From positions 1-50,044 of the forward strand of contig CACYMQ010000030.1 of the NCBI GenBank assembly GCA_902775555.1: a DNA stretch of 50,044 bases, given 5' to 3'. This DNA is from an uncultured Lachnospiraceae bacterium. GTDB taxonomy: Bacteria; Bacillota; Clostridia; Lachnospirales; Lachnospiraceae. Below are positions 1-9,343 of this stretch, one piece after another (the first letter of the stretch is position 1; each line of letters opens with the position of its first letter). The translations under genes were made by a program, and so were the position numbers. The notes beneath the pieces were generated by a model, which made no database searches, had not been told where the DNA came from, and was given only the letters and a program-made list of their open reading frames with translations.

Positions 1-3000
1 CGGAGCCGTTTCCTTCTTCTCCGGCTCATCCGGTACGGGGTTCTTTACTGTATTCAGCTTAAACTCTTTGTCATTACCTACCTTGACTGTGGAAGTGTCA
101 CCGCCGTTTACGACCATTCTGTCCTGAGTTGTCTTTGCACTTTCCAGTACCTTTACGGTCAGCAAAACGGTTCCGGACTCTCCTGCCGGCACAGAGGCAA
201 TATTCCAGGTTACGGTTCCACCGCCTTCGGATGTCGGCCCTGTTACGGGAGTCCTTCCGTCAGCCGCCACACATGCACCGTCATTATCCGCACTGACAAA
301 GGCAACATTCGCATCCAGGGTATCCCTGATCTCGATATCCGCTGCTTCTGTCTTATAGTTCTTGTAGCTGATCTGATAGGTGATCTCGTCCCCTACCTTT
401 ACCGCACCAAGTGTACCTGTACCCTGATACGGGGCAGTTTCCTTTTTTACCGGATTTTCCGGTTTTTTGTAATTGTTATAAACATAGAAATCCAAAAACT
501 CATTTTTATGATCCTCAGATCCATACTCACCTAATATCTCAGGTATACTTGCGAATCTATCATCCGTTTTGTCATAAACCTTGCTGACATGAATTTTATT
601 TTCATCGCCATCTTTTCTCCAAACATATTCCGTTTCTATATAGGTATTCTTATATACCCAGATATCACCATTTTTATCGGTGATCTGATCAGGAATAGAT
701 CCTTTATCCTCAGTAATGTATACCATACTGGGGAACAAATCCGTATCATGTTCAATACCTTCACCTGTCAGCGGATCTACTGTAATACTCTTGCTGTCTG
801 CTAACGAATAATCCGTGTAATCGGCAGGTTGTGTATACTGATTAACATCAAGTTCGGCAACATCCTCTGGTTTAGCCGATACGTTTTCATATATATTAAA
901 ATCAAGCTTCGGAGCCGGCTGGTTGGTATCCAGAAGAATTCTATTGCCTTGATCATCATTGACATACTTATGTATAACAACGCGTACGGTCTCCCAATTA
1001 ATCTTGGGTTCTTCTCCTCCTTCCAGTTTGAAATCCATTCCGCTTATACCATGGTCAAAAATCAATCCTTGTTTCCATTCCGCAGGTTTGTTAAACAGTC
1101 CCGGACAACTGTTTTTCTCATCAAAATAATTAAACTCATTTGATGTAATTGTCACATCTCCTTGGACATAATGCTGATTGCCATCTACATCATACAATTT
1201 TCCTAAGGTGGGATGTTCATAATAAAATTTTACATTAGGCTCAACAGCTGTCACCTTATACATTATTTTATTAGCTATACGAGCCGCCATTACATCCGCA
1301 TCATTTCGATGATTCGGATCAACCGGATCAAGGTTAGCAACTTTAAAGGCACCTTCGATCCGCACCTGATTTATCTCCTTATGAGATTCTCCCCCAACTT
1401 CCTGTTCCTCACTATTTGAAGAATACCCGCTGATAAAGAATACATTTTTAAGTTCTTTGCCATTTTTATCTGTAGCAACGATTTTGGCTTTTCTGATCTC
1501 ATCCTGACTGACACTAATGTCCTTTGTCACGGTAATATATCTATCGGCCGTCGGTGTCTTTGACGTAATCTCAAGCACTTTCTCGCCGGCCTCATTATAA
1601 TATACACCATAAGCCAGCGGAATATTTGCCGTAACAGTCTTATTTATAGATATATCAATATGGTTTACCTGATGATGTGCAACCATATATTTTCCGTAGC
1701 CGGATATCTGGCCTGTATCTCCGTCATTCCAAAAACCATCTGCTTTGGCAAGGAAAAATTCAGCCTTGTTGATCTGTTCAAGATTATCCGTTGGATTGAG
1801 ACCACCCGCTATTTTGGTTCCATCTTCACTTACGGAAATAAACTTAAGATCCGGAGTATGAATGTGATTTAGAGCATCGATTTCAATGTTGCAATGATCT
1901 TTTGGAGAAACAAACTGGGTTTTTCCTCCAATCACAACAACCTTATCACCATCCATCAATGGTGTCTCCGTTGTCATACCACTGGCAACCGTCGGATCCA
2001 AATACGTATAAGCAAATGTGTCTGCAAGGTTATTTGCATCATAATCATAACCCTCTGCGGTGTAACGAAGATAGGCCTTGTCATCTTTTTTAATGAGCGT
2101 CCACATCATCGGATTCTCAATAGTTACATTTTTAATTACTGTATTGTTACCGACTATTTCCTCAGTTTTGTCAGCAACTTCTGATAAAGTACCATCTGCA
2201 TTAACGGTATATACCTTGTTATTGTACCTGACCGCCAATGCATAGTACGTTCCGTTTTCTTTCACTTCCGCAGGCGGATTTGTCACAACCGTCGCCGTCA
2301 CAGAGAAGCTCTCCTGCTCGTAGACGATCTCGGTCGCATCGGAATTGACCTCGACGTCTTCGATCACTTCTGTTCCCTCCTCCGCAAAATGGACAACGGA
2401 AAGCTCTGCTCCCTCGGGGATCTCGGGTGCCTCATCATATTCGATCTTCACTTCCACCGGAGCTTCCGGTTCGATCTTTTCGCCGTCCTTCTGAATCTCG
2501 ATATCAAAGAAACGCGCGGAAAGAATACTGTCCTCGCTCTCTTTATTCAGAGCTTCTACAGTATCCTTCATGTAGGAATCATACTCTGCTGTTCCCGGCA
2601 GCAATTCTCTTACCGAGAGCGAGAGTTCATCCTTGTTATAAGGCAGGCTGCCTGCCGGGGCTTGAAGTGTGACCGTGCAACCGCTGGAATCGCTGTGCGC
2701 GGTCAATTCCATAGCCTCAGCCTGCTGCATAGATGCATCGGAATCTTCAACCTTCGTGGTATCCGCTTCCTCCGACTCTTTCCCCTGTTCGATCCCCTTC
2801 GGAGGTTCGGAAGTATCTTCCTCGACAGGCTCTGCCTCTGAATCAGCTTCAGTTCCCGGTTCTGCGTTCTCCTCGCCATTCGTGATGCCGTCTTCGGAAA
2901 CGACCTCACTTCCGGCTTCGGCCGCGAAGATGTATTTCATCATCTCCGGCCTGGTGATGGACAGAACCATTGCGACCACTAATAGGAACGCAATCCATCG

Positions 3001-3027
3001 TTTTTTGTGGCTTTGGTGTTTTTTCAT
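1..3027 (-). CDS. Large secreted surface protein with DUF11-like repeats, C-terminus beyond window
   Basis: An uninterrupted frame of 1009 codons runs from an ATG at 3025-3027 to base 1 with no stop, so only the N-terminal part is present. GAGAGG lies upstream. The start MKKHQSHKKRW is followed by a hydrophobic stretch, which gives a signal peptide, then an acidic Glu/Ser/Thr-rich linker. Residues of roughly 110-260 look like the N-terminal domains of Lachnospiraceae adhesins. Residues from about 850 form a beta-sandwich repeat of the DUF11 type (VGDEITYQISYKNY, then IRDTLDANVAFVSA). The KKETAP motif that opens this unit recurs at the window edge, so at least one more copy should follow. The middle, about residues 250-850, is clearly AT-richer than both ends. 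A sortase motif cannot be checked. Role in adhesion is inferred from family and export. Confidence 0.85.
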   Translation of the reverse strand, partial: MKKHQSHKKRWIAFLLVVAMVLSITRPEMMKYIFAAEAGSEVVSEDGITNGEENAEPGTEADSEAEPVEEDTSEPPKGIEQGKESEEADTTKVEDSDASMQQAEAMELTAHSDSSGCTVTLQAPAGSLPYNKDELSLSVRELLPGTAEYDSYMKDTVEALNKESEDSILSARFFDIEIQKDGEKIEPEAPVEVKIEYDEAPEIPEGAELSVVHFAEEGTEVIEDVEVNSDATEIVYEQESFSVTATVVTNPPAEVKENGTYYALAVRYNNKVYTVNADGTLSEVADKTEEIVGNNTVIKNVTIENPMMWTLIKKDDKAYLRYTAEGYDYDANNLADTFAYTYLDPTVASGMTTETPLMDGDKVVVIGGKTQFVSPKDHCNIEIDALNHIHTPDLKFISVSEDGTKIAGGLNPTDNLEQINKAEFFLAKADGFWNDGDTGQISGYGKYMVAHHQVNHIDISINKTVTANIPLAYGVYYNEAGEKVLEITSKTPTADRYITVTKDISVSQDEIRKAKIVATDKNGKELKNVFFISGYSSNSEEQEVGGESHKEINQVRIEGAFKVANLDPVDPNHRNDADVMAARIANKIMYKVTAVEPNVKFYYEHPTLGKLYDVDGNQHYVQGDVTITSNEFNYFDEKNSCPGLFNKPAEWKQGLIFDHGISGMDFKLEGGEEPKINWETVRVVIHKYVNDDQGNRILLDTNQPAPKLDFNIYENVSAKPEDVAELDVNQYTQPADYTDYSLADSKSITVDPLTGEGIEHDTDLFPSMVYITEDKGSIPDQITDKNGDIWVYKNTYIETEYVWRKDGDENKIHVSKVYDKTDDRFASIPEILGEYGSEDHKNEFLDFYVYNNYKKPENPVKKETAPYQGTGTLGAVKVGDEITYQISYKNYKTEAADIEIRDTLDANVAFVSADNDGACVAADGRTPVTGPTSEGGGTVTWNIASVPAGESGTVLLTVKVLESAKTTQDRMVVNGGDTSTVKVGNDKEFKLNTVKNPVPDEPEKKETAP

Positions 3028-3151
3028 AGTTTTTTCCTCTCTTTTTGGTATAAAAGCCCATAATATTGTCTATCATATCTTTTTTACACTAATTTTTCCT
3101 ATCAGAATGGTGCAATTATTACAAAATCGATGAACCAAAGCCCCTTTTCTG

Positions 3152-3160
3152 TGTTATAAT
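3152..3160 (+). promoter_or_regulatory. Probable extended -10 promoter of the AraC-type gene
   Basis: TGTTATAAT matches the extended -10 form (TG-n-TATAAT), about 75 bases before the AraC-type ATG. No good -35 is present, which extended -10 promoters tolerate. The 3028-3237 gap also has to hold the divergent promoter of the surface protein gene, for which I see only weak AT-rich candidates. Confidence 0.5.
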
Positions 3161-3237
3161 ATAAATGACTTTCTTATGTACGCTATCTGTGTTCACTATT
3201 TACATTTTCACCACCACGAAATACAGAGGGATCTGCC

Positions 3238-4011
3238 ATGAGTTATTCAATGCTCTATGATACTGACAACAACGAGACACACAGAGATATAAAAGAAGAG
3301 CTGATGTTTTTTCAAAGCGCCGGAATAGGCGATATGGCTGCCATCAGGGAGAATGTCAAACAAAGACGGTTTCGGGATCTGAACGGGACCGGGACCCTGT
3401 CCCAGGATCCTGTCCTCAATCTGAAATATCATATGGTGATCACGGCCGGACTGCTGACCCGTGTCTGTATCGAAAAAGGTCTGGAGGCGGAACACGCTTT
3501 CCGAATGAGCGATTACTACATAAGAAAACTCGACTTCGCCCTGACAGAGGATGACGTCGAGAAGATACATGATGAAATGATATTGGATTTTACCGGGAAA
3601 ATGAGGACGATCCGACATGACCAGAAGATGTCCCGTCCGGTATATCAGTGCATGGATTACATCTATGCCCATCTGTGTGAGCGGATCACCGTGCGTCAGT
3701 TGTCCGAACATACCGGTAAATCAACCAGTTATCTTTCCCGGGCATTTTCCAATGATCTGGGGATCTCCATCAGTGATTTCATCCGTGAGAAAAAAATAGA
3801 AATGGCTCAGGATCTGCTGGCAAATACCGACAAATCCACTTTGGAGATTTCCTGCCAGATGGCATTCTCCTCCCAGAGCCATTTCATTCAATGCTTCAAA
3901 AAACTGATCGGCGTCACGCCGAAGGAATACCGCGATTCCCACCGCCATTTAACCTGGGCGGACACGGACAGGATCGGCAGAAAAAATAAGCTTCCGGTCT
4001 CACCCGGTTAA
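3238..4011 (+). CDS. AraC family transcriptional regulator
   Basis: A 257-residue protein. The C-terminal ~100 residues form the double helix-turn-helix of AraC/XylS proteins: first helix pair in ITVRQLSEHTGKSTSYLSRAF, second in STLEISCQMAFSSQSHFIQC followed by the family signature FKKLIGVTPKEYR. The N-terminal ~140 residues are helical and not a cupin, like the AraC regulators with an unnamed sensing region that are common in Clostridia. It is divergent from the surface protein gene at 1-3027, so control of that gene is plausible but inferred. It ends 7 bases from the convergent trpA stop, and no terminator fits between them. The effector is unknown. Confidence 0.85.
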   Translation: MSYSMLYDTDNNETHRDIKEELMFFQSAGIGDMAAIRENVKQRRFRDLNGTGTLSQDPVLNLKYHMVITAGLLTRVCIEKGLEAEHAFRMSDYYIRKLDFALTEDDVEKIHDEMILDFTGKMRTIRHDQKMSRPVYQCMDYIYAHLCERITVRQLSEHTGKSTSYLSRAFSNDLGISISDFIREKKIEMAQDLLANTDKSTLEISCQMAFSSQSHFIQCFKKLIGVTPKEYRDSHRHLTWADTDRIGRKNKLPVSPG

Positions 4012-4018
4012 CGCAGGG

Positions 4019-4789
4019 TCAGCGAAGGGCATCCTTCATCTTCTTTACATATTCTCCGATTCGTTCCGGCGCGTCCTGCCCGTATTCCGCCAGGATCTTG
4101 ATGATGGCGGAGCCTACGATGGCTCCGTCGGAGATCCCGGCCATTTTCGCAGCCTGTTCCGGAGTGGATATTCCGAAACCGATGGCACATGGTACATCGG
4201 TATTTTCTCTGATCACCTTTACAATGGAAGAAAGATCCGTCTTGATCTCGCTCCGCATTCCCGTAACCCCCAGACTGGACACTACATACACAAAGCCCTC
4301 CGCATCCTTCGCGATCATTGCGATCCGGTTTGCCGAAGTGGGTGCGATCAGTGAGATCAGGTCCACCCCGTATTTCTTGCAGATGGGTTGAAACTCTTCC
4401 TTCTCTTCAAAGGGCAGATCCGGCAGGATGAGCCCGTCGATCCCCACCTCGCTGCAGGTACGGATGAACCGTTCCGCATCGTAGGAAAATACCACATTTG
4501 CGTAGGTCATAAAAACCATGGGGATCGTCACGTCTCTTCTCAGGTCCCGCACAAGTTCGAATACCCCGTCCGTTGTCATACCCCCCTCCAGTGCCCGAAG
4601 ATTGGCGCCCTGGATCACGGGTCCCTCAGCTGTAGGATCCGAAAAAGGGATCCCAAGCTCGATCAGATCCGCTCCGGCTTCAGCCATAGCCCGCACGGCC
4701 GCTGCCGTAGTCGCCGCATCCGGATCGCCGCAGGTGATAAAAGGTATAAATGCTTTTCCGCCCGAAAAGGCCTCTCTGATCTTACTCAT
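4019..4789 (-). CDS. trpA: Tryptophan synthase alpha subunit
   Basis: TrpA cleaves indole-3-glycerol phosphate to indole and glyceraldehyde-3-phosphate and passes indole to TrpB. The 256-residue product has the TIM-barrel signatures FITCGDPD and [16 protein letters not shown]. The catalytic pair fits Glu44 and Asp51, and the phosphate-binding region is near [11 protein letters not shown] place the start at MSKIREAF (4787-4789) rather than 12 codons upstream, because GGAGG sits 6 bases before it. That start overlaps the trpB stop by 8 bases, which implies translational coupling. It is the last gene of the trp operon. Confidence 0.97.
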   Translation of the reverse strand: MSKIREAFSGGKAFIPFITCGDPDAATTAAAVRAMAEAGADLIELGIPFSDPTAEGPVIQGANLRALEGGMTTDGVFELVRDLRRDVTIPMVFMTYANVVFSYDAERFIRTCSEVGIDGLILPDLPFEEKEEFQPICKKYGVDLISLIAPTSANRIAMIAKDAEGFVYVVSSLGVTGMRSEIKTDLSSIVKVIRENTDVPCAIGFGISTPEQAAKMAGISDGAIVGSAIIKILAEYGQDAPERIGEYVKKMKDALR

Positions 4790-5972
4790 GGATATCCTCC
4801 CCTCTGTATCGGGCGATCGCCGCACAGTCCTTATCTCCTCTGCCGGATATAGTGATCACCATGATCTGCTCCGGTGACATCGCCGGTGCGATCTTCCTTG
4901 CATGGGCAACTGCATGTGCCGATTCGATAGCGGGAATGATCCCCTCTGTCTTTGCAAGATATTCGAACGCGCATACCGCTTCCTCATCCGTCACAGGAAC
5001 ATACTCCGCGCGCCCGGTATCATGCAGCCATGCATGTTCCGGTCCGACCCCCGGGTAATCAAGACCTGCGGAGATTGAGTAGACCGGTGCGATCTGTCCG
5101 TACTGATCCTGACAGAAATATGACTTCATCCCATGGAAGATACCCAGTCTGCCGGTTGCTATGGTGGCTGCCGTCTCATAAGTATCTATCCCTCTTCCCG
5201 CAGCCTCACATCCGATCAGCCGTACATCCTTATCCTCTATAAAATGATAGAAGCTCCCTATGGCATTTGATCCTCCGCCGACGCAGGCAAGAACCGCATC
5301 CGGAAGACGTCCTTCCTTTTCAAGCATCTGCTCTTTTATCTCCTTTGAGATCACCGCCTGAAAATCGCGGACGATGGTAGGAAAGGGATGAGGTCCCATG
5401 ACAGATCCCAGGCAGTAGTGGGTATCCGCGATCCTGGAGGTCCACTCTCTCATCGCCTCGGATACCGCATCCTTCAGGGTCCTGGTTCCCGTCTTCACCG
5501 GGATCACCTCTGCCCCAAGCAGACGCATACGATAGACATTCAACGCCTGTCGGATGGTATCCTCTTCACCCATGAACACAACGCACTCCATACCCATCAG
5601 TGCCGCTGCCGTAGCCGTAGCCACACCATGCTGTCCCGCTCCCGTCTCGGCGATCAGACGGGTCTTCCCCATCTTCTTTGCCAGCAGAGCCTGTCCGAGC
5701 ACATTGTTGATCTTATGGGCGCCTGTATGATTCAGATCCTCTCTTTTCAGATAGATCTTCGCACCTCCCAGATCCTTCGTCATTTTCTCCGCATAGTAGA
5801 GGCGGGAGGGTCTGCCGGCATATTCATTGAAGAGTTCCGACAGTTCCCGGTTAAAATCCGGATCCTTCTTAAAATGTTCATATGCTTCTTCCAGCTCGAT
5901 CACTGCATTCATCAGAGTCTCCGGTATATACTGGCCTCCGTGAACACCAAATCGTCCTTTTGGATTTGTCAT
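4782..5972 (-). CDS. trpB: Tryptophan synthase beta subunit
   Basis: TrpB condenses indole with serine to give tryptophan, using pyridoxal phosphate. The 396-residue length is normal for the TrpB1 class. HTGAHKINN carries the PLP lysine at Lys87, ETGAGQHG is the substrate carboxylate loop, and GGGSNAIG binds the cofactor phosphate. [16 protein letters not shown] at the N-terminus is typical. It lies 39 bases after trpF and overlaps trpA, so it is an operon member that forms the usual alpha2beta2 complex. Confidence 0.97.
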   Translation of the reverse strand: MTNPKGRFGVHGGQYIPETLMNAVIELEEAYEHFKKDPDFNRELSELFNEYAGRPSRLYYAEKMTKDLGGAKIYLKREDLNHTGAHKINNVLGQALLAKKMGKTRLIAETGAGQHGVATATAAALMGMECVVFMGEEDTIRQALNVYRMRLLGAEVIPVKTGTRTLKDAVSEAMREWTSRIADTHYCLGSVMGPHPFPTIVRDFQAVISKEIKEQMLEKEGRLPDAVLACVGGGSNAIGSFYHFIEDKDVRLIGCEAAGRGIDTYETAATIATGRLGIFHGMKSYFCQDQYGQIAPVYSISAGLDYPGVGPEHAWLHDTGRAEYVPVTDEEAVCAFEYLAKTEGIIPAIESAHAVAHARKIAPAMSPEQIMVITISGRGDKDCAAIARYRGEDIHE

Positions 5973-6011
5973 TTTTCTATCCTTCTTCCTGATACTGTTT
6001 ATCTGTTTTCT

Positions 6012-6656
6012 TCAGTCCTCCCACAGCCCTTCCGGGAAACGTGCTTCCTTCACAAAGGCTTCCATCTTGGCAGGATCTTTCTTTCCATCCGTCTCGATCC
6101 CGGAGCTCACGTCTACCGCATAGGGATGCAGAAAACGGATCGCCTCAGCCACATTTTCCGGCGTAAGCCCTCCCGCAAGAAAATACGGTCTCTGAAAATC
6201 CTGAAGCAGAGACCAGTCAAATGTATCACCTGTCCCTCCTTCTCCGGAATCCATCAGGATATAATCGGCTTCGCTCTGCTCTGCCCGCTTCAGATCCTCT
6301 TTGGAACTGATCCGAAAGGCCTGAATGATCGGGCTCTCCGTAAGCCACCTGAGTTTTCGGATATAATCCGTATTCTCGCCGCCATGAAGCTGGGCAATGT
6401 CGATGGTCCCCAGTTCCAGCAGTCCTGCCACTCTCTCCGGATCTTCCCGGACAAAAACTCCGACCTTGCGGATACCCGGTTCCAACTGATTCTGCAGCAG
6501 TTCCGCCTGTCTCTCGCTTACATATCTTTTACTCTCTTTTGCAAATACAAAGCCGACATAATCCGGGCGGAGCAGGTTGACATTCTCCACATCTTCCATG
6601 CTGCGGATCCCGCATAATTTGATCTTTGTACTTCCCTTGATATAACTCTCCATCAT
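6012..6656 (-). CDS. trpF: Phosphoribosylanthranilate isomerase
   Basis: TrpF converts phosphoribosylanthranilate to the carboxyphenylamino-deoxyribulose phosphate used by TrpC. The 214-residue product has KLCGIRS near the N-terminus, holding the catalytic Cys (residue 15), then VGFVFAKESKRYV, AQLHGGE and a C-terminal VDVSSGIE with the catalytic Asp. Its ATG overlaps the trpC stop as ATGA (6653-6656). A second ATG follows at once, so the exact start is uncertain by one codon. It is a separate gene here, not fused to trpC. Confidence 0.97.
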   Translation of the reverse strand: MMESYIKGSTKIKLCGIRSMEDVENVNLLRPDYVGFVFAKESKRYVSERQAELLQNQLEPGIRKVGVFVREDPERVAGLLELGTIDIAQLHGGENTDYIRKLRWLTESPIIQAFRISSKEDLKRAEQSEADYILMDSGEGGTGDTFDWSLLQDFQRPYFLAGGLTPENVAEAIRFLHPYAVDVSSGIETDGKKDPAKMEAFVKEARFPEGLWED

Positions 6657-7450
6657 AGGCCATTTCCCCTCATTTCCGTGAGCATTTTCTTCTTATCTTC
6701 CGCCTTCATCAAAGCTTCTCCGATCAACACCGCATCCACACCGCCTGACTTTAAGTCACGGATATCTTCCGGAGTACGGATCCCGCTTTCCGATACAAAG
6801 AGTATATCCGAAGGAACTCTTTCCCGCAACCTCCGGCTGTTCTCCGTATCCACGGAGAAGTCCTTCAGATTCCGGTTATTGACCCCAAGGATCCTCGCGC
6901 CGATCCGAAGCGCTGTCTCAACCTCCGGTTCATCATGTGTTTCCACCAGTACGGAAAGGCCCAGTTCCTCTGCCAGCGCATGATACTCCGACAATTCCTC
7001 CTCTGTCAGTATGGAGCAGATGAGAAGGACAGCAGATGCTCCAAGGACCTTCGCCTCATAGATCATATAGGGATCGACCGTAAAATCCTTTCTGAGGCAG
7101 GGGATCGAAACCTCTGCGGCGATCTCTTCCAGATACCGTGTGCTTCCCAGAAACCACTTTGGCTCCGTAAGCACCGAGATGGCATCTGCCCCGGCCGCTT
7201 CGTACTCCTTCGCGATCTGAAGGTATGGAAAATCCTCGGCGATGATCCCCTTTGAGGGGGATGCCTTCTTGCATTCACAGATAAAAGAGATCCCCTCTCT
7301 CCGAAGTGCCTTCTCAAAAGGGAACTCCCCCAGCCTTCCGTTCTTCGGCATGGACAAAGCCCGGCGTTTCATATCTTCAAGGGAAATGTGCCTTTTTGCC
7401 TCTTCGGTTCGTTCTCTCGCATGTTCTGCGAGCCGGTCCAGTATGGTCAT
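6653..7450 (-). CDS. trpC: Indole-3-glycerol phosphate synthase
   Basis: TrpC closes the indole ring to give indole-3-glycerol phosphate. The 265-residue product contains ECKKASPSKG (residues 59-68, catalytic Lys at 61), AISVLTEPKWFLGS, LRKDFTVDPY, LGVNNRNLKDF and the phosphate-binding SESGI near the end. GGAGG is a few bases before the ATG. The gene is separated from trpD by about 130 bases that hold four copies of a short repeat, which is unusual inside this operon. Confidence 0.97.
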   Translation of the reverse strand: MTILDRLAEHARERTEEAKRHISLEDMKRRALSMPKNGRLGEFPFEKALRREGISFICECKKASPSKGIIAEDFPYLQIAKEYEAAGADAISVLTEPKWFLGSTRYLEEIAAEVSIPCLRKDFTVDPYMIYEAKVLGASAVLLICSILTEEELSEYHALAEELGLSVLVETHDEPEVETALRIGARILGVNNRNLKDFSVDTENSRRLRERVPSDILFVSESGIRTPEDIRDLKSGGVDAVLIGEALMKAEDKKKMLTEMRGNGL

Positions 7451-7481
7451 GGTATTCTTCCTCCGACACTGTAAAGATCCT

Positions 7482-7560
7482 TCGCTTCGCTCAGGATGAC
7501 ATGCGCTGCTCAGGATGACATGCTTCGCTCAGGATGACATGCGCTGCTCAGGATGACACG
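7482..7560. repeat. Four 19-base tandem units between trpD and trpC
   Basis: The 11-mer TCAGGATGACA occurs at about 7491, 7510, 7529 and 7548, a period of 19. The variable part alternates between CGCTTCGC-like and GCGCTGC-like sequence. The trpC-proximal copy has the full form of the dispersed element seen elsewhere in this window (on minus, GTCATCCTGAG followed by CGAAGCGAAGGATCTT). The array would be transcribed within the trp mRNA. Confidence 0.85.
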
Positions 7561-7581
7561 GGTTGCCGTTCAAGGGATGTT

Positions 7582-8613
7582 CTAGGCTTCCTCTTCCGGG
7601 CGGTTGCTGACATCGATCAGCCTGCTCAGCACCTGCAGCGCTTTGCCGGAATCGATCAGCTCCGCAGCCAGACGGATACCGTCTTCCATGGAATCTGCCT
7701 TTCCGCCGATATAAAGGGAAGCGCCTGCATTCATCAGAACCGCGTCTCTCTTCGGCCCCTTGACACCGCTCAGGATGCCGATGGTGATCTTCGCATTCTC
7801 TTCGGGTGTGCTTCCTTCCAGTTCCTTCTTCTCGCAACGCTTGAATCCGAACTGCTCCGGAGTGATCACCGTCGAACGATACCATCCGTCACGGATCTCA
7901 CATATCTTTGTCGGGGACGACATGGAGATCTCATCCAGCTTATCCATGCCGTAAACCACCATACCGCGTCTGACTCCGAGATTGACAAGAACCTGTGCCA
8001 GAGGCTCCACAAGATAGTCATCGTAAACACCCAGCAGCTGCATGGTGGGGCTTCCCGGATTCGTAAGGGGACCGAGGATATTGAACACGGTACGGAAGCC
8101 CAGCTCCTTACGGATCGCGCCTACATATTTCATGGATGTATGATACTTCTGCGCAAAGAAGAAGCACATACCCACCTCATTCAGAAGCTCGATACAACGC
8201 TTCGGGCTCTGCTGGATATTAACGCCAAGTGCCTCCAGGCAGTCTGCGGTCCCGCATTTGGAGGATGCTGCCCGATTGCCGTGTTTTGCCACCTTCATAC
8301 CTCCTGCCGCCGCAACCAGTGCAGAGGTAGTGGAAATGTTGAAGGTATGCGCATTGTCTCCGCCCGTTCCAACGATCTCGAAGATCTCCATCCCCGTATC
8401 CACGCGGGTGGCATGATCTCTCATGGCTGCAGCACATCCTGCGATCTCCTCTGTGGTCTCCGCCCGGGCACTCTTTGTGGAAAGTGCCGACAGAAATGCC
8501 GCATTCTGTGTGGGAGACGTCTCGCCGCTCATGATCTCATTCATAACGGCATACGCCTCATCATAACTCAGGTCTTCCTTGTTTACGATCTTCACGATAG
8601 CTTCCTTGATCAT
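7582..8613 (-). CDS. trpD: Anthranilate phosphoribosyltransferase
   Basis: TrpD transfers phosphoribose from PRPP to anthranilate. The 343-residue product has the glycosyltransferase-family-3 helical N-terminus, then VGTGGDN (residues 81-86) for PRPP binding, NISTTSALV, and [15 protein letters not shown] (110-124) for anthranilate and Mg. AAGGAGGGG precedes the ATG. It is not fused to trpG, from which it is separated by 147 bases of apparently non-coding spacer. Confidence 0.97.
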   Translation of the reverse strand: MIKEAIVKIVNKEDLSYDEAYAVMNEIMSGETSPTQNAAFLSALSTKSARAETTEEIAGCAAAMRDHATRVDTGMEIFEIVGTGGDNAHTFNISTTSALVAAAGGMKVAKHGNRAASSKCGTADCLEALGVNIQQSPKRCIELLNEVGMCFFFAQKYHTSMKYVGAIRKELGFRTVFNILGPLTNPGSPTMQLLGVYDDYLVEPLAQVLVNLGVRRGMVVYGMDKLDEISMSSPTKICEIRDGWYRSTVITPEQFGFKRCEKKELEGSTPEENAKITIGILSGVKGPKRDAVLMNAGASLYIGGKADSMEDGIRLAAELIDSGKALQVLSRLIDVSNRPEEEA

Positions 8614-8760
8614 TTTTCCCCTCCTTGGATCCTTATCCTTATTTCTTATTTCTTAATCCCTCTGCAGGATCCCTGTTCTTCATCCTCTTCCCGGGACCCT
8701 GTGTAACCTTTGTTCTGCCGGATCCCCGTGACATCCTCTTCCCGGGATCCCATGTCATTC
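8614..8760. repeat. trpG-trpD spacer with a duplicated 19-20 base element
   Basis: This spacer has no coding frame. CATCCTCTTCCCGGGA appears at 8681 and again at 8732, each time followed by a CCC-type end, and there are several GGATCC sites. The palindromic CCCGGG and GGATCC cores suggest decayed repeat copies or local hairpins. It contains no obvious promoter, so trpD is assumed to be read from the operon mRNA. Confidence 0.55.
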
Positions 8761-9339
8761 TCACTCCCCGGATGATGTGCCGAGGAAATTCTCCAACATC
8801 CTTTTTCCGTCCGGTGTCAGGATGGATTCCGGATGAAACTGTACCCCGTAAATGGGATACTCCCTGTGCTGAACCCCCATGACCTCTCCGTCCTCCGTCA
8901 CGGCCGTGATCCGAAGGCAATCCGGCAGGGTCTTTGGGTCTGCGGCAAGCGAGTGGTAACGGGCTACCGGCATTTTCTCCGGAAGTCCCCGGAACAGCAC
9001 GGAATCCGTGTCCGCCTTCACCACGGACTGCTTTCCGTGCATGAGACTTTTTGCATAGGTCACGGTCGCACCGTAAGCAGAGCAGATCGCCTGATGTCCG
9101 AGGCAGACACCCAGGGTCGGGATACTCTGCCCGAGAACCTTTGCTGCTTCTATGATGATCCCCGCGTCCTCCGGTCTCCCCGGTCCCGGCGAAAGGATGA
9201 TATGGTCCGGAGCAAGCGCCCGGATCTCCTCCACGGTCATCTCATCATTTCGGATCACCCGGATATCCGGGTTGATCTCACCGATCATCTGAAACAGATT
9301 GTATGAAAAACTGTCATAATTATCGATCAAAAGGATCAT
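8761..9339 (-). CDS. trpG: Anthranilate synthase glutamine amidotransferase subunit
   Basis: This subunit releases ammonia from glutamine for anthranilate synthesis by TrpE. The 192-residue class I amidotransferase has LGVCLGHQAI with the nucleophile Cys79 and YGVQFHPES with His169 and Glu171. The N-terminus MILLIDNYDSFSYN is the family signature, so I start at 9337-9339 rather than 9 codons upstream; GGAGG is 9 bases before it inside the end of trpE. The gap to the trpE stop is only 4 bases. Folate-type PabA is the alternative, but the operon makes TrpG clear. Confidence 0.96.
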   Translation of the reverse strand: MILLIDNYDSFSYNLFQMIGEINPDIRVIRNDEMTVEEIRALAPDHIILSPGPGRPEDAGIIIEAAKVLGQSIPTLGVCLGHQAICSAYGATVTYAKSLMHGKQSVVKADTDSVLFRGLPEKMPVARYHSLAADPKTLPDCLRITAVTEDGEVMGVQHREYPIYGVQFHPESILTPDGKRMLENFLGTSSGE

Positions 9340-9343
9340 GGTT

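Noticed and set aside
589-2184. Several short plus-strand frames
   Set aside because: They lie within the long uninterrupted minus-strand surface protein frame.
5388-6617. 409-codon plus-strand frame across trpB and trpF
   Set aside because: It is antisense to two certain trp genes, with His/Arg/Ser-rich nonsense composition.
7534-8706. 390-codon plus-strand frame across trpD
   Set aside because: It is the antisense shadow of trpD and the adjacent spacers.
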